Positions 21,596-31,625 are shown, counted from the stretch's first letter. The stretch is 64,000 nucleotides of DNA from Heterobilharzia americana (GCA_944470555.2 OX104127.1:119998741-120062740), one strand, 5' to 3'. Program-made: numbers and translations. The notes: a model not told the origin generated them from the letters alone.

Positions 21596-22265
21596 CTATT
21601 ATATTATTATTATTTGTCCCTTGGGCTCCTAATGGAACATAGGATTTCTGTAGCACGTCTCCATTCCACTCTGTTCTCTGAAATTTTTTGAACCTGGTTC
21701 CACGACAGCTCACAAACTCTCATTTCCTCCTCACACAATCCCCTCCATGTCACCAGCACCTCGGACGCCAAACACATCGCCTCCCATCTGGCTTCCACTC
21801 AACGGCATGGCCTGACGCCTGATGTCCCCAGTCCACCTTCTCACTACATCGCCAATCCAATCCATCTCCACTTCCCCATTCTGCATATTTGTTGAGTGAT
21901 AGGTTCTTGCTTCATTGGTTCGTTGCCAGATCAGAGTGAGTTCCTTGTTGCTTATTCTCATTATTCTGGCAATCCATCTGATCTTCAGTAAGGAGCGAGT
22001 GTGGGCAGTTGTTGATGAATGCCTGTAATTTGTTGGAAATGTCTTTCGTAACGCGTCACCAAGTCTCTGAGCCATACAGAAACACTGACCTGACTGGGTT
22101 GGTGTTGAAAATCCGGATGTTGTTCCACATGTTGAGTGCAGTCGACCTCCACACTGGTTTCAGGTTAGTGGGGGGAATGCCTGTCTTGCTTTTCCGATTC
22201 TGACTTTGACGTCCTCTTTTGTGTCACCTGTAGTTGAGGCAGTGCTGCCTAGATAGGTGAAAAAA
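21596..22265 (-). pseudogene. RTE-clade LINE, strongly 5'-truncated copy 2
   Basis: The minus strand encodes only the C-terminal part: MAQRLGDALRKTFPTN, WIARIMRISNKELTL, GEVEMDWIGDVV and the QAMPLSGSQMGGD region (21731-22075), with the preceding frame in SFTYLGS at the truncation point (about 22262). It is almost identical to 12737-13372, differing by a few bases, so the insertion is recent. The 3' end has a TATTATATTATTATTATT tail, typical of RTE. An exact 13-bp TSD flanks it. Confidence 0.9.
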
Positions 22266-22278
22266 TTCATGGTCTTAG
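22266..22278 (+). repeat. 13-bp target-site duplication (right), RTE copy 2
   Basis: Exact partner of 21583-21595. Confidence 0.9.
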
Positions 22279-22595
22279 TTCCACATATTCTTCATCATTT
22301 CATCAGACGTTGAAAGTGTTAAGTAGCATCATTAAGTTTCTGAAAACCTGTGCACCTCATAACCACCCAGTACATAAACTTGTATCTATCTGCTAAATTT
22401 CATCTTTGGTTATGTAGTCTACCAGTGGTGTACAAATCTATGCACCAGACTGTAAATCACGTTCGGCAGATATGCCCGACTATCTGGATGGAATTAAGAC
22501 GAAATATTCATTCATTACCCATCCATTTTCTTCATTTTGTTGGCTACTGCTCGTTTGTGGCATGAATTTTCTTCAAATCAGTTAATTCTGTATAA
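22279..22595. other. Unassigned
   Basis: A 71-codon frame (22350-22565) without recognisable features; no repeat relationship noted. Confidence 0.3.
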
Positions 22596-22597
22596 TA

Positions 22598-22705
22598 CTG
22601 GGTGATGATTGAAAGTGAAATAAAAAGTTGGACCGCAGTCGGATTCGATCCAGCGACCACCCGGTTTCTGGCTGCGGTCAAAATTTTCACCCTCAGTCAT
22701 CACAC
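22598..22705. repeat. Family C SINE fold-back
   Basis: The left half carries the family C tail on the minus strand (CTGGGTGATGATTGAAAGTG), with a B-box complement (GATTCGATCC). The right half carries the same tail on the plus strand (TTTTCACcCTCAgTCATCACaCA). The two tails are inverted around one tRNA-like head. Confidence 0.65.
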
Positions 22706-22849
22706 ATTAGCAAAACTTGTGTGTCAAACAATGGCTGTCTCATTCACATAGTCAAAAATGATAATCATTATGGTGTTCCGCATCTCTAATTCAGTTACAT
22801 TTGGATTGGGATGAGAAGTTCCGACCAGGCAGCCAGTGTGAATACGATC

Positions 22850-23045
22850 AAGCGATAGTAACGTATCACGAATTCACATGATAGTGGATTCAAACCTGAT
22901 TTGGTGATTGAAGTAAAATAAAAACCTGGTCGGCAGTTGGACGAGTCGTAGCTCATTTGGTAGAGCAGTGTGTAGGGGACCCGGTGGTCGCTGGTTCGAA
23001 CCCAATTGCGTTTCGAATTTTCACTTCACTTTCAATCATCACCCA
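22850..23045 (+). repeat. tRNA-derived SINE, family C
   Basis: The tRNA-like part is at 22943-23013 with an A-box (TAGCTCATTTGGTAGAGC) and a B-box (GGTTCGAAC), then a tail ending CAATCATCACCCAGTATA. The acceptor stem does not close, so it is a SINE head and not a functional tRNA gene. Confidence 0.75.
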
Positions 23046-23384
23046 GTATAAGTTTTAACTTGACTACACCCATCGTACTGTAGAATGAAAATTTTCAGCA
23101 GATCTTTTCGGAATAAATCTGATTTTTTTCGAATAAATAAATGCACAAGCATCATTGTTTCAACTTGCTTATGATTAACTAGGCACAACTTGTATCTTAT
23201 GATTTGTATATCCGAACGACTAGTAAGATATTTGAGTGATTTTTCTGTTCATAACGTATATCTATCATCAAAAACATACTTTAATCGTATGGCTATTGGC
23301 AATCAGAAGTTGCTGATCTCGTTTGAGACTATAATATTCAGGCCTATAAATTGATTGCTCATTGGAGGGTAACCGAATGTGGAC

Positions 23385-23575
23385 CATTAAACTCGGACCC
23401 ATTGGCTGAATGGTTAACGCGTTCAGTATGAAACCTGAAAGTCCTGAGTTTCATTCCTGGTGGTATGGGGTTGTGGCTGCATAGTGCTTAGGAGTTCGAT
23501 GCCAGTATGAATCAGCTATCCAGTGTTCCCAGGTTTTCAATGGTTCTCCAACTGATATGATAAAAGTACTACCTT
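23385..23575 (+). mobile_element. Family A hammerhead SINE, degenerate
   Basis: A-box (TGGCTGAATGGTTAACGCG) and B-box-like GAGTTTCATTCC are followed by a broken hammerhead: CTTAGGAG in place of CTGAGGAG, and GAAT in place of GAAA. A CTCCAACTGATaTgA tail is present. Confidence 0.7.
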
Positions 23576-23634
23576 AAAAATCAAATCCCTATAAATCTAA
23601 AGCCATTTGAGATAGCCATGATTTCATGGACTAG

Positions 23635-23740
23635 GTGATGATCCAAGGTGAAATGAAAATTTGGACTACAGTCGGATTCGAACCAGAGACCATCTGAGTT
23701 ACCGGTTCAGTGCTCTACCAATTGAATTATGAAGTCTGAC
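23635..23740 (-). repeat. tRNA-derived SINE, family C (minus)
   Basis: Tail complement (AGGTGATGATCCAAGGTGAAA), B-box complement (GATTCGAACC) and A-box complement (GCTCTACCAATTGAATTAT) lie in order on the minus strand. Confidence 0.7.
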
Positions 23741-23842
23741 TGCAGACCAGTATGGATAAGATCAAGTGGTAGTAACGCGTCACAAACTCACCTGGTAAAT
23801 AGACAAAACTTGTTTCATGAAATAAAAATCTGTTCAGTATTC

Positions 23843-23945
23843 GGACCTCTTAGCTCAATCGGTAGAGCACTAGGCTGGAAACCCAGTGGTCACTGGTTCG
23901 AATCCTACCGGAGTCCAAGTTTCCACCTCACTTCCAATGATCATT
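23843..23945 (+). repeat. tRNA-derived SINE, family C (best head)
   Basis: Strong A-box (TTAGCTCAATCGGTAGAGC), an anticodon-arm-like CTAGG-CTGGAAA-CCCAG (loop anticodon GGA), B-box GGTTCGAAT, then the TTTCCACCTCACTTCC tail. A Ser-type anticodon without a long variable arm, and a T stem that pairs in only two positions, argue against a real tRNA gene. Confidence 0.75.
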
Positions 23946-24049
23946 TATTTATTCATGAAATATACAAAGTTTGTAGAGAAAATATAGTTAATTTAATGGT
24001 AGGTTGTACATTTGGTGTGGATGTGTGATTGTATATTGTTGATATAGTC

Positions 24050-24400
24050 TTGTGTTAGAGCAAACCCAGTTTATGGATATACTCGAACCACTTTTCCATT
24101 CAGTATATCATCATCATCATCGTATGACTAAATCTTTGTTGAATAGGTGAATAAATCAATTATTAATTTATTTTCTACTGATTACTATGTACTTTATTGA
24201 CAGATATTGATTTTTTGTAGATTAACATAAATTTAAACAGGCATAAAGTAATTTCATATTCATCTAGATTGTAACTTTCGAATTGTGTTTTGACTTTATT
24301 TATTTATTTATTGATCAGATGAGATTATATAAACATCTAAACCATGTTTAATACACGTGTCCTTGAAAAAATTGAGCGCCGAGTCTGATAAGAGATTTTT
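24050..24400. other. AT-rich spacer
   Basis: A short ATC run near 24107-24121 and TTTA runs; nothing else was seen. Confidence 0.35.
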
Positions 24401-24439
24401 CAAGTTGACATTCATCATGGACTGGCATGAATTGGAGGA

Positions 24440-24500
24440 ACATGGAAACCTCGAAGCACTTAACACTTGTTTCGTCCTAGTATGGACTTCTCAAGAGCGC
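24440..24500 (-). ncRNA. Hammerhead ribozyme, core mutated
   Basis: The core reads TTGAGAA in place of CTGAGGA; GAAA and part of stem II remain. Predicted inactive. Confidence 0.6.
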
Positions 24501-24852
24501 GCATCCATGACCCTGCTCCATTAGGGATCGACCCAAGATATTCAGATTCCGTGGCCAGCATGTCACCACTGAGCCAATTTGTCGGAGTCTAATGGTTCGT
24601 ATTTCCAACTGCTTTCAGTTCACGATATAGCACGACTTGCATTCAGTGTCATCGTTCAGTATTTGCCCTCGTGGCCGCCATGTTTGCTGCACCAACCACC
24701 ACTTCACATTGGAACTCCTGGAACCACTTCTCGAAGCTAGTCACCAGTGAGCATTAGATCAACTGAATTCGAGGGTTTGTGGGGATTTAGTGATTGATTT
24801 CAGTTTGGAATTGATCATGGACTGACATCAGCTGCAGGAAGGTCGGAAACCT

Positions 24853-24906
24853 GGGAGCGCTGGACAGCTGTTTCGTCCCACTAGTATGGGACTCTTCAGC
24901 AGTGAT
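24853..24906 (-). ncRNA. Hammerhead ribozyme, family A, predicted active
   Basis: CTGAAGA core (24893-24899), extended stem II GTCCCA/TGGGAC, GAAA (24871-24874), CAGCTG stem III, triplet GTC. Stem I CACTG/CAGCG has one mismatch. Confidence 0.8.
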
Positions 24907-24934
24907 AGGAGATTATTTTAACATCATCCCGGCC

Positions 24935-25320
24935 TAATTTGGTTGGTTGTGTCTAGTAGAGGAATGATGTTGTCCCCACTGAGACCTGAACCTCGTACCC
25001 ATCGCTTCAAACGCCTAGGCGCCATCCACTGTGCCACATGGAAACGATGACCACTTCTTAAACAACAGGTATTCACTATTACTATTTAGTGATATACTTG
25101 TAATCACCCACTGGGGTGCAGGTACATCCAGCTGACGAGGTCGAATGACATGAAAAGCGTGTCCTGGATTCCTTTCCTTGCCACAACCAAGTAAATTACC
25201 ACAATTAACATTGAGGCAATAATGAGGCATCTGTATAGGAGCCCATAAGTGAATAGAGGTCGAACAATTCGGTCCATTAAAACAACAGAGAATTACAAGT
25301 ATAGCAATAAATAGCAATTC
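24935..25320. mobile_element. Sm-alpha-like units in opposite orientation
   Basis: 24940-25045 is a minus-strand tRNA-like head (rc contains CAGTGGATGGCGCC and TTTGAAGCGATGG). 25110-25320 is a plus-strand ribozyme and downstream arm, the inverted counterpart of 20800-20990. Confidence 0.75.
25115..25185 (+). ncRNA. Hammerhead ribozyme, Sm-alpha-like variant
   Basis: CTGACGA 25132-25138, GAAA 25152-25155, triplet GTC 25161-25163, perfect stem I ATCCAG (25126-25131) with CTGGAT (25164-25169). Stem II has the same GGTC..GACAT change as 20939-20995, so the two copies share a subfamily. Confidence 0.65.
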
Positions 25321-25765
25321 CAGCCTGTTTAGAAAATCTTTTTTTGCCCTGGCCGCGTAGGGAAATCATAGATTTCCCGTGGTAACAGAAAGCAGTGTTT
25401 GCGGACTGAGGGTAATAGGAGTCGAAATTGGTCCCAGTGGCCCAGATAAAATCCACACACTAACTTCATCCTAATTGTCGCACTGAATTTCAGTCATGTA
25501 ATTGCTACTCATTATGTTTTCACGATTTTCCATCAATTTTGACCACTTCCTTTCTGATTTCGATATCTTTCATTTAACCGCCTTCGAATTCAATGTACCG
25601 ATATGAAGTATGACAACTTAGTGTATTTATTACACAGCAACACCAGATATCACGTTAGTGCTGAACTACTGACTGGCTAAGGTTTTGTTGAAAAAAGATG
25701 AGTTTAGTCATACGGAAAGTTAGTTTCGGAGTTGACATTTGAAAACTTGGAGAGTAGTTCACATG
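25321..25765. other. Unassigned
   Basis: No coding signal or repeat relation was recognised. Confidence 0.3.
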
Positions 25766-25787
25766 TTAATCGGATAGAGGCAATCGG

Positions 25788-25850
25788 TAGGAAGCCCTGG
25801 ACTTTGGTTTCGTGCTTTTTGGCACTCATCAGTAAGGCGTATCTACAACC
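25788..25850 (-). ncRNA. Hammerhead ribozyme, family B, predicted active
   Basis: CTGATGA (25826-25832), stem II GTGC/GCAC with a 6-nt loop, GAAA (25808-25811), triplet GTC, and stem I CGCCTT with AGGGC (one U-G pair and an opening mismatch). Stem II differs from family A by a compensated C-G to G-C change. Confidence 0.75.
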
Positions 25851-25974
25851 CCGATGGAACTGATATCCTACCTGAGATTTAAATCAACGCCACCCAGCTT
25901 TTCAGTCAGCGACGTTGCCAATGAGCTATTTGGGCCGTGACTGACCTCCTGTAGTACTGGATATCATCTCCGTC

Positions 25975-26045
25975 GGGTTGTAGATACCCCTTGCTGACGA
26001 GTGTCAACAAACATAAAACCTAGGTCAAGCAGGGCTTCTTGTCGA
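25975..26045 (+). ncRNA. Hammerhead ribozyme, family B, GAAA lost
   Basis: CTGACGA 25994-26000 and a GTG...CAT stem II. The invariant GAAA reads TAAA, which is predicted to kill activity. Stem III CC-TA-GG and the GTC triplet are intact. Confidence 0.65.
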
Positions 26046-26134
26046 TTGCGTCCATACAACTAACATCCATCAAAGTACATCCTGATGCTGAGCTACCTAG
26101 TCTGATGGCCCCACCGTGAAAATGATCGTTTAGT

Positions 26135-26265
26135 GGACCGAATTGATCGGTACCTATCGGCATATGGACTCCTGTGCCCACTGGTAGTCAGGTACGTGCA
26201 GCTGACGAGTTTCAGATGGGACGAAATATACAGACTGCATTCAGTTGTTACCAATTACCCACCAT
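26135..26265 (+). mobile_element. Sm-alpha-like repeat with mutated cleavage site
   Basis: The 5' block (GGACCGAATTGATCGG, GGCATATGGACTCCTG) runs directly into a ribozyme at 26190-26255. CTGACGA (26202-26208), a five-pair stem II and GAAA (26223-26226) are intact, but the triplet reads AGA, not NUH, so cleavage is not expected. Confidence 0.7.
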
Positions 26266-26379
26266 TGCCATGCTCAAGGCATAAATAAAAGCCTTACCTG
26301 CTTCTTGAGAACACAGAGGCCAGTTGTTGCTTGTTCTTGTGTCTTGACATATTCTGCAAATTTATTATTCTGAAATCGG

Positions 26380-26850
26380 TATGGAGTATCATCATTATGG
26401 TGTAAGATGTCTGCCAACGACACTGGTAATCTCCTTACTACTCCTCAGACATAAATTGTTATGTGTGCTCAGACAGCTGAAAAAATGCCCTTCTATTAAT
26501 GATTCTAATGTACTTGCTGCTGTAAGTGTATGCTCATTCATAGAATTAGTTGCTGGTGTCACACGAGTAGACTATCTGTCCAACTTTAACTGGCTCAGTG
26601 AGCTTAGAGTATCATATACAAGTCTCTGCATAAGGAAACTTGGTCTAAGTGCTGTCCCCATTACTATATCTGTTCTCCCGATTTTCGCGTCTGGTTTGAA
26701 TATTACTTCTTTCGATCTGTTCTTTTCCATCCTTTCTGAAATATCTCACAGGGTATCCATTACCTCTAAGACGCTGTTTTTTCTCAGGATATTAGTTTCT
26801 AGGTCTAATATGAAGCCTTCTGACTGTTCCTTGCCTGTAGCTGTCAGAAG
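26380..26850. other. Open on both strands, unrecognised
   Basis: The plus frame from 26381 stays open into the PLE at 26850, but its first 155 codons do not resemble PLE. The minus strand is also nearly open here (readings such as SERMEKNRSKEVIFKPDAKI and RPSFLMQRLVYDTLSSLSQL, with two stops). One strand may be an old element fragment joined to the PLE. Confidence 0.25.
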
Positions 26851-27360
26851 GGAAGTTGTTAAAGTTGAGTTATTTACTAGCCGTTCTTCTTTAGGCTACC
26901 CACGAAACTTTATCAGAAGATGTCTATCCTGTTCATCACCAACTACAAAGTCATTGACAGAAATCAATAAACGCATTATCCTACCATACATAAAGAATAC
27001 ATCAAAAATCATGACAAGATTACTGAGAACACTTGGAATTGGTGTGACATATAAATCAACAAATTCCCCCCTCACACTATTATGCAGACCGAAGGATGCA
27101 ACAACCGAAGAAGACAAACCGAATATCATTTACAAAATCAACTGCAATAACTGTAGTCAACACTAGATTGAACAAAACGGTCGCCCTCTTCGACTTCATC
27201 TACATGAACACCAAGTGGCTACTAAACGTCGCACATGACATTTCATCACTCATTTCAATACACGTGGATAATGACGTGGATATGAATTCATTTTTGACAA
27301 TGTGGAAATTTTGGACAGAGGAAACACAAAGAATATCAGAGAATTCCTAGAAGCTTGGTG
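26850..27360 (+). pseudogene. Penelope-like element, thumb + GIY-YIG remnant
   Basis: LFTSRSSLGYPRNFIRRCL, then RIILPYIKNTSKIMTRLLRT (the LPYVKG-type motif before the endonuclease), LGIGVTYKSTNS, and KPNIIYKINCNNCSQH, which leads into the GIY-YIG core. Here YIG has become a stop plus IEQNGRPLRLHLHEHQ (about 27162-27215), so Tyr and Gly of the motif are lost while the RPLR and HEH parts remain. The C-terminus reads DNVEILDRGNTKNIREFLEAW (about 27297-27359), a standard PLE end. Inactive. Confidence 0.8.
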
Positions 27361-27700
27361 TTTAAGTCAGTCAGTCAGCAATCAATAGATGTATAGACAT
27401 AGAGCCAATATATCAACCAATAAGAGGTCAAGCAAAGGAACAGCCAACAGGAAAATCCATACAGTCAATGATACAACAATCAAAGGAAATAACCAATCAC
27501 AGGCCACTTCGTTAGAGCAAGCCACTAAATCACTCACAGGGAGATATTAACAGCTTATTTCATATTGAAGTCAGTGCTGATGATGTCGTTCAGAAAGATG
27601 ATGGAAGCTCCACGATTCAGCAACCCAGCTCAGAGAACACAATAGAACCAAGGCCACCCACCTGAACTACAAATGTTCTCCGCTATAGCTTCAAAACTTT
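27361..27700 (+). repeat. PLE 3' region with conserved hairpin
   Basis: Non-coding tail of the PLE. GTGCTGATGATGTCG (27575-27589), GGAAGCTCC and CCCAGCTCAGAGAAC recur in related form at 58845-58910. The core contains CTGATGA (27577-27583) followed by a hairpin and a GGAAG in place of GAAAG. Confidence 0.6.
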
Positions 27701-27849
27701 AAGACATCCTTTGTATAGTTCGAATTCTTTCGTGTTAATTTATTCCTGTTACACATATTTGGTGTTGTATTCTATAGAAAGAGAGATTCAGTTGCGAATC
27801 TCTCCCTCCACCCCGCTACCTCCCATCCTGGATCTTCTATCTTACTAGT

Positions 27850-28650
27850 AAGTTTCTTGGTAACGAAATCAGACACATTAAGGACACCTTACTCATCAGC
27901 AATTACCCTCCTAAATTAGTTACTAAATCCCTTGATGATCGTAAGAAAAGTATGAATACTGGCGAGGATAAGGCTGCTGATAGTAGTAATAATGATAATG
28001 ATAGTGACAACACTATGAAGACAGAATTCTAAGCCTCTACAGTATTATCATACAAAGAAAGCATCTGAGAAACGCCACGTAGGATTCTGAAGAAGCCTGG
28101 TTGGGATAAGAGTAGCATTTAAACCTACAAACTCACTTAGAAATAAGCTTTGTAGGTTCAAAGATCCTACTGATCTAAATGGGTAGAATAGTTTAGTTTA
28201 CCAAATCCCTTGCAACGATTTCGAATTCAAATATATCGGTTTCAGTAGTCGACCAGAGTCAATCATTACGATATCCGAGCACAGAATCTTAGCTGAGTCA
28301 AAAGTGATAGATGCTAGTGAGATAAGGAATCTAGAAAAAAGCTCGATCAATTACACACAAACACAATAGACGGGACAGATTGAAAATCCTTAAAACTAAC
28401 ATATGGGGGTGGAGGGAGAGACTGATGACTGGATTTTGTTTATCGAATCAACATCTAATGGGTTCAACAGGAATCACTCAGCTCGTGTTCCGGATGGATA
28501 TGGACAATCCTACTACCTATATGTCCCAAAGAAGGCGAGGAAATTAGGACGATTTAAACTGTGTCTCAAAGTTGTATAGCTATCTAGACATGACTATAGA
28601 AAATAAATTATGTCCGAAACGTTATCATCACATCATAACAACTGCCTAGG
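27850..28650 (+). pseudogene. Penelope-like element remnant, same family as 5.5 kb
   Basis: NEIRHIKDTLLISNYPPKLV (about 27861) parallels EIRHIKNTLRLNNYPPKF of the 5.5-kb copy. It is followed by the Asn/Ser-rich linker, a GWDKS region, the endonuclease core CNDFEFKYIGFSSRPESI (YIG about 28231) and the 3' block with ATAAATTATGTCCGAAACG (about 28604-28622). Multiple stops and indels. It lies directly downstream of a different PLE, in the same orientation. Confidence 0.75.
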
Positions 28651-28870
28651 CTGGATATGTGCATTGGTATGCGCACATGCCTACTCATGCAGACAAAGAC
28701 CATAGACAGATGTGTATATGATTGCGTAAGCAGCCTACAAGACAGAGTTAAGCATCCATGTATGTTTGCGTATTGTCTTACCTAATAACGAAATTTTTCA
28801 CCTATTTTCAGTGGAATAATGTTTTGTGTGAAATCCACAGGAAGATCTAAATGTAAACTTCACGGAAATA
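28651..28870. other. Spacer
   Basis: Nothing recognised. Confidence 0.3.
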
Positions 28871-28879
28871 ATGAATATC

Positions 28880-29420
28880 CTGTTACTATGGTTCCAGTGG
28901 TTTTGAAGGTCACTCCAGCAACGACGCTAAGTTCTGCTCTTCGTTTGTTGTCATACTTGAATAAAACCTAATTACCAAAGCATTTTTTCAAGTCATTTCC
29001 CATCAAAAGTCATTTTTGAAGAAATTCACTACATGCTTATTGATTGTGCTACAATTGTTGTCTGTTCACGAATTTCAGATCATACTTGTAATTTTGTACA
29101 GTATTCAGTTCCCTCCAAAAAAACAACTCTAGACAGTCGTGATGGAAAAGTATTATAAACAGTAAGGCGCATACTTTTTGTGACCGTTCAAATACATCAG
29201 TGAACCGAGCTAGAGTACTTTTGAATGCACGTAACACCATTGAATGCCCAACTGGCATTCACGGTCACTAAGACCATGGGATCACTGTCCCTTGGTCCTG
29301 AAGTGGAGAGTAGGCGCAAGAAACAAGCATATACCTATAAATGAAAACGTAGCACACTTTGGTGGAACGAAACTTTTGTGATGGCCAATTACGTCAAAGT
29401 ATGCCCTGACCAATCAGAAT
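28880..29420. repeat. Repeat with GGTCACTCC and CCAAT blocks
   Basis: TTTTGAAGGTCACTCCAG (about 28901) and GATGGCCAATTACGT ... GACCAATCAGAA (about 29381-29420) resemble blocks at 49200-49460. Nature unknown. Confidence 0.35.
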
Positions 29421-29519
29421 AAAGTATTTGAAGGACAACGTAGTCATTGAGCAAAATGGTATTTTGTTTATAATTTATCATTCCGTTTTGCATAACAAAT
29501 AAAGATAAAAAGATTTCCA

Positions 29520-30450
29520 ATAGTTTTATTATCTTGGAAACCATACTATTGTCTGATCACGAGGCCTCATGATTCTGTTAAAGGTTTTAAGAACCTTCGA
29601 AGATGACTCCGCGTATTTTCAGCGTTGTTTGTGTGCATTGTGGTTGTCGGATAGATTATATGCCTTTTGTGAACAATAATTTGATGGGGGTAACCCATTT
29701 CGGATGACGGCATGTGTGAATTTCAAGCATCTGTGTACCCTATACTATCCAATTTTCTATGACTGGTGGGAAAGATTCTTCTAATCTGCTATTTGCCACT
29801 GAAAATGTCCTTTCTTCATATTTCTAACGTATATACCAAGAATTTGTGACTTTTCAGGACATATGTACGTAAGTTGACTTATCCACTCCTGTTTTAGTTG
29901 TAATCTTCAGTTATACTTACGTTCCCGAAAAAAAACATCCATGTATTTCACTCACAGTGACTACTCCTCCAAACTCCATATCTAACTTGAATATTATCTT
30001 GGAGCAAATATCTCTGCAGTGCTGATACCACTGCACTGTGGAGGCTTCACTAGCCTCTGTCTGAGCTCCTGCTCATATTATGGGTGTTCCAACAGCCCAC
30101 TGTAGTACCGGAATCATTATTTGTTTGACATTTAGATGGGATTCTTTGAAAAGAGATCCTGTTCTCAAAGATTCCTTCTTGTATCACCTGGGACAACGAA
30201 AAAATAATCTCTTTTCTTCTTGTTAGGCACATAGTTCGTTACAAAACTACATCCAAACTTCAGACTTCTCGAAAGCAATCCAGCTCTCTGCAAATAACTC
30301 AGAACGCAATCTTCATCACAATTCATTAAAAGTTTATGCAACGTCAACAACACGGTGAACGGATATAACGGATGACCTTGAATGCGGCAAATCCAGCGTG
30401 ATTGGTTGTCCTCAAGGCTTTCCGTCACTGAAGTTTAATTCTACCCATAC
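29520..30450 (-). pseudogene. Merlin-family DNA transposase remnant
   Basis: Read down the minus strand: MNCDEDCVLSYLQRAGLL with a following Cys-containing region (within 30165-30428), a frameshift near 30195, then YKKESLRTGSLFKESHL (about 30130-30180), the zinc-ribbon and RxGSxF motif of ISXO2-like/Merlin transposases. VQWYQHCRDIC (about 30004-30036) and GGVVTVSEIHGC (about 29950-29980) match the WYxFCRexC and GGxGxVVEIDE block, where the first catalytic Asp is now lost. NTRSHLRRFLKP (29582-29617) matches the HTQxIExxWxxLKRxL end. At least four stops or frameshifts. Merlin transposons are known in S. mansoni. Terminal inverted repeats were not located. Confidence 0.7.
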
Positions 30451-31525
30451 TTTACAAATTTCCACAATCTGAAATTGTAATACACCAAGCGATGTGCTAC
30501 TTCGACCTGCAGTAAACAGTAGCAACTCGGCAAAAAGCAGCATTTAAGGCACCAGAAACCTGTTTTAGTCTGTTTCTTCAGAATATTTCAACCACAGCTA
30601 TAGAAAATATTCTTCAAAAACAAAATGTAGGTGAAAACGGGAACAGCAATAAAACCAGAATATGAAAGGCTATAAAACCAATAAATAAACACGAATTGCA
30701 GACTTTATATTCAACAACAAATACACTAACGCTGCATACGAAACATGAAAAACACATATCACGTCAACAAGAAACACAAAGGTACACGTAAAAACAAAAA
30801 AAATTAGCAAAAAGTTAGATATAAAGGAATACATTGAACTCGCATCATTTAACCCATTCAAGGTCATATGCTAGCCAATCACAGTTGTCTTCATGACAGA
30901 AGGCAGAAATTTAAACCTGGTCAGTCATTAAAATCGCCTCTCTAATTCACTGTGTGATGTAGGCAGTAAACAGTCATAAATTAAACTTAATTTTTTTCCA
31001 CATTAAAAACAACAACATATATAAGCGTTTATCCCTTTTTTAGATCTAAAAGAAATGGAGAAACAATTTTTTCCACTCCAAAATAGACTAGTCATATGTT
31101 TCTTTCCATTGATGGGTGCATATTTCACGGCAGAAAAGTATTTTTAGGTTATACTTGTAAAGGAAAATAAAATGGAAAATAATTTTACAGGAAATGAATC
31201 GATCCAATCTTATTGTTAATGAATAAGTATGATATAAATGGGAATATTTGTGATTATTGCTACATATCTGTGAAACATATTTGTCACTTTCGTAGAAATC
31301 GCACACTTTCTACGATAGAAGGATATAAAGTTGCCCAGGAACAACGACTGTCACTCTGTAGCATCTAATGCTTCAATGAGTCACTGAAATATCAGAAGAT
31401 GTAGGTCAGGCTTCGAATGTGAGGACAATGTTCATTAGGCGAAGATGCCAAATCTAACTTTGTATCCGTGTAAATTTATCCCCCACCCCAAAAAAAGATC
31501 AGCAAATTTATAATCTTAGTTTATA
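30451..31525. other. AT-rich non-coding stretch
   Basis: Very A-rich on the plus strand, with short frames of hydrophobic composition only; no element recognised. Confidence 0.4.
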
Positions 31526-31569
31526 ATTCATCATGGGCTGACATCAGTTGGAGGAACATTAGAACCTCG

Positions 31570-31625
31570 GGAGCATTGGACAGCTGTTTCTTCTTAGTAT
31601 GGAACTCCTCATTTGCACGCACCCA
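31570..31625 (-). ncRNA. Hammerhead ribozyme, family A, core mutated
   Basis: The core reads ATGAGGA in place of CTGAGGA. Stem II (GTTCC..AAGAA) is also weakened. GAAA, CAGCTG and the GTC triplet remain. Predicted inactive. Confidence 0.6.

Larger units (their letters stand above)
24400..24910 (-). mobile_element. Family A hammerhead repeat, tandem 1.3-mer
   Basis: On the minus strand, from 24910: ribozyme and tail of one unit (24800-24910), then without interruption the 5' block of the next (CTAGCTTCGAGAAG, about 24730), its tRNA-like head (about 24515-24590), its ribozyme (24440-24500) and tail (24405-24440). Head-to-tail continuity shows that units can exist as multimers, as in Sm-alpha satellite arrays. 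Confidence 0.8.
25770..26125. mobile_element. Family B hammerhead SINE, head-to-head pair
   Basis: The minus copy (25770-25945) has tail, ribozyme, B-box-like GATTTAAATCTC (about 25871-25882) and an A-box-like TAGCTCATTGGCAACG (about 25917-25932). A plus copy (about 25950-26125) starts mid-unit (GGATATCATCTCCGTCGGG) and repeats ribozyme and tail. The parts GGATATCAgTTCCaTCGGGG on the minus strand and GGATATCATCTCCGTCGGG on the plus strand are inverted. Confidence 0.75.

Noticed and set aside
22943..23013. Functional tRNA gene
   Set aside because: Same reasons; family C SINE head.
23843..23917. Functional tRNA gene
   Set aside because: A and B boxes are excellent, but the acceptor and T stems do not pair properly and the sequence continues into a SINE tail found elsewhere in the window.
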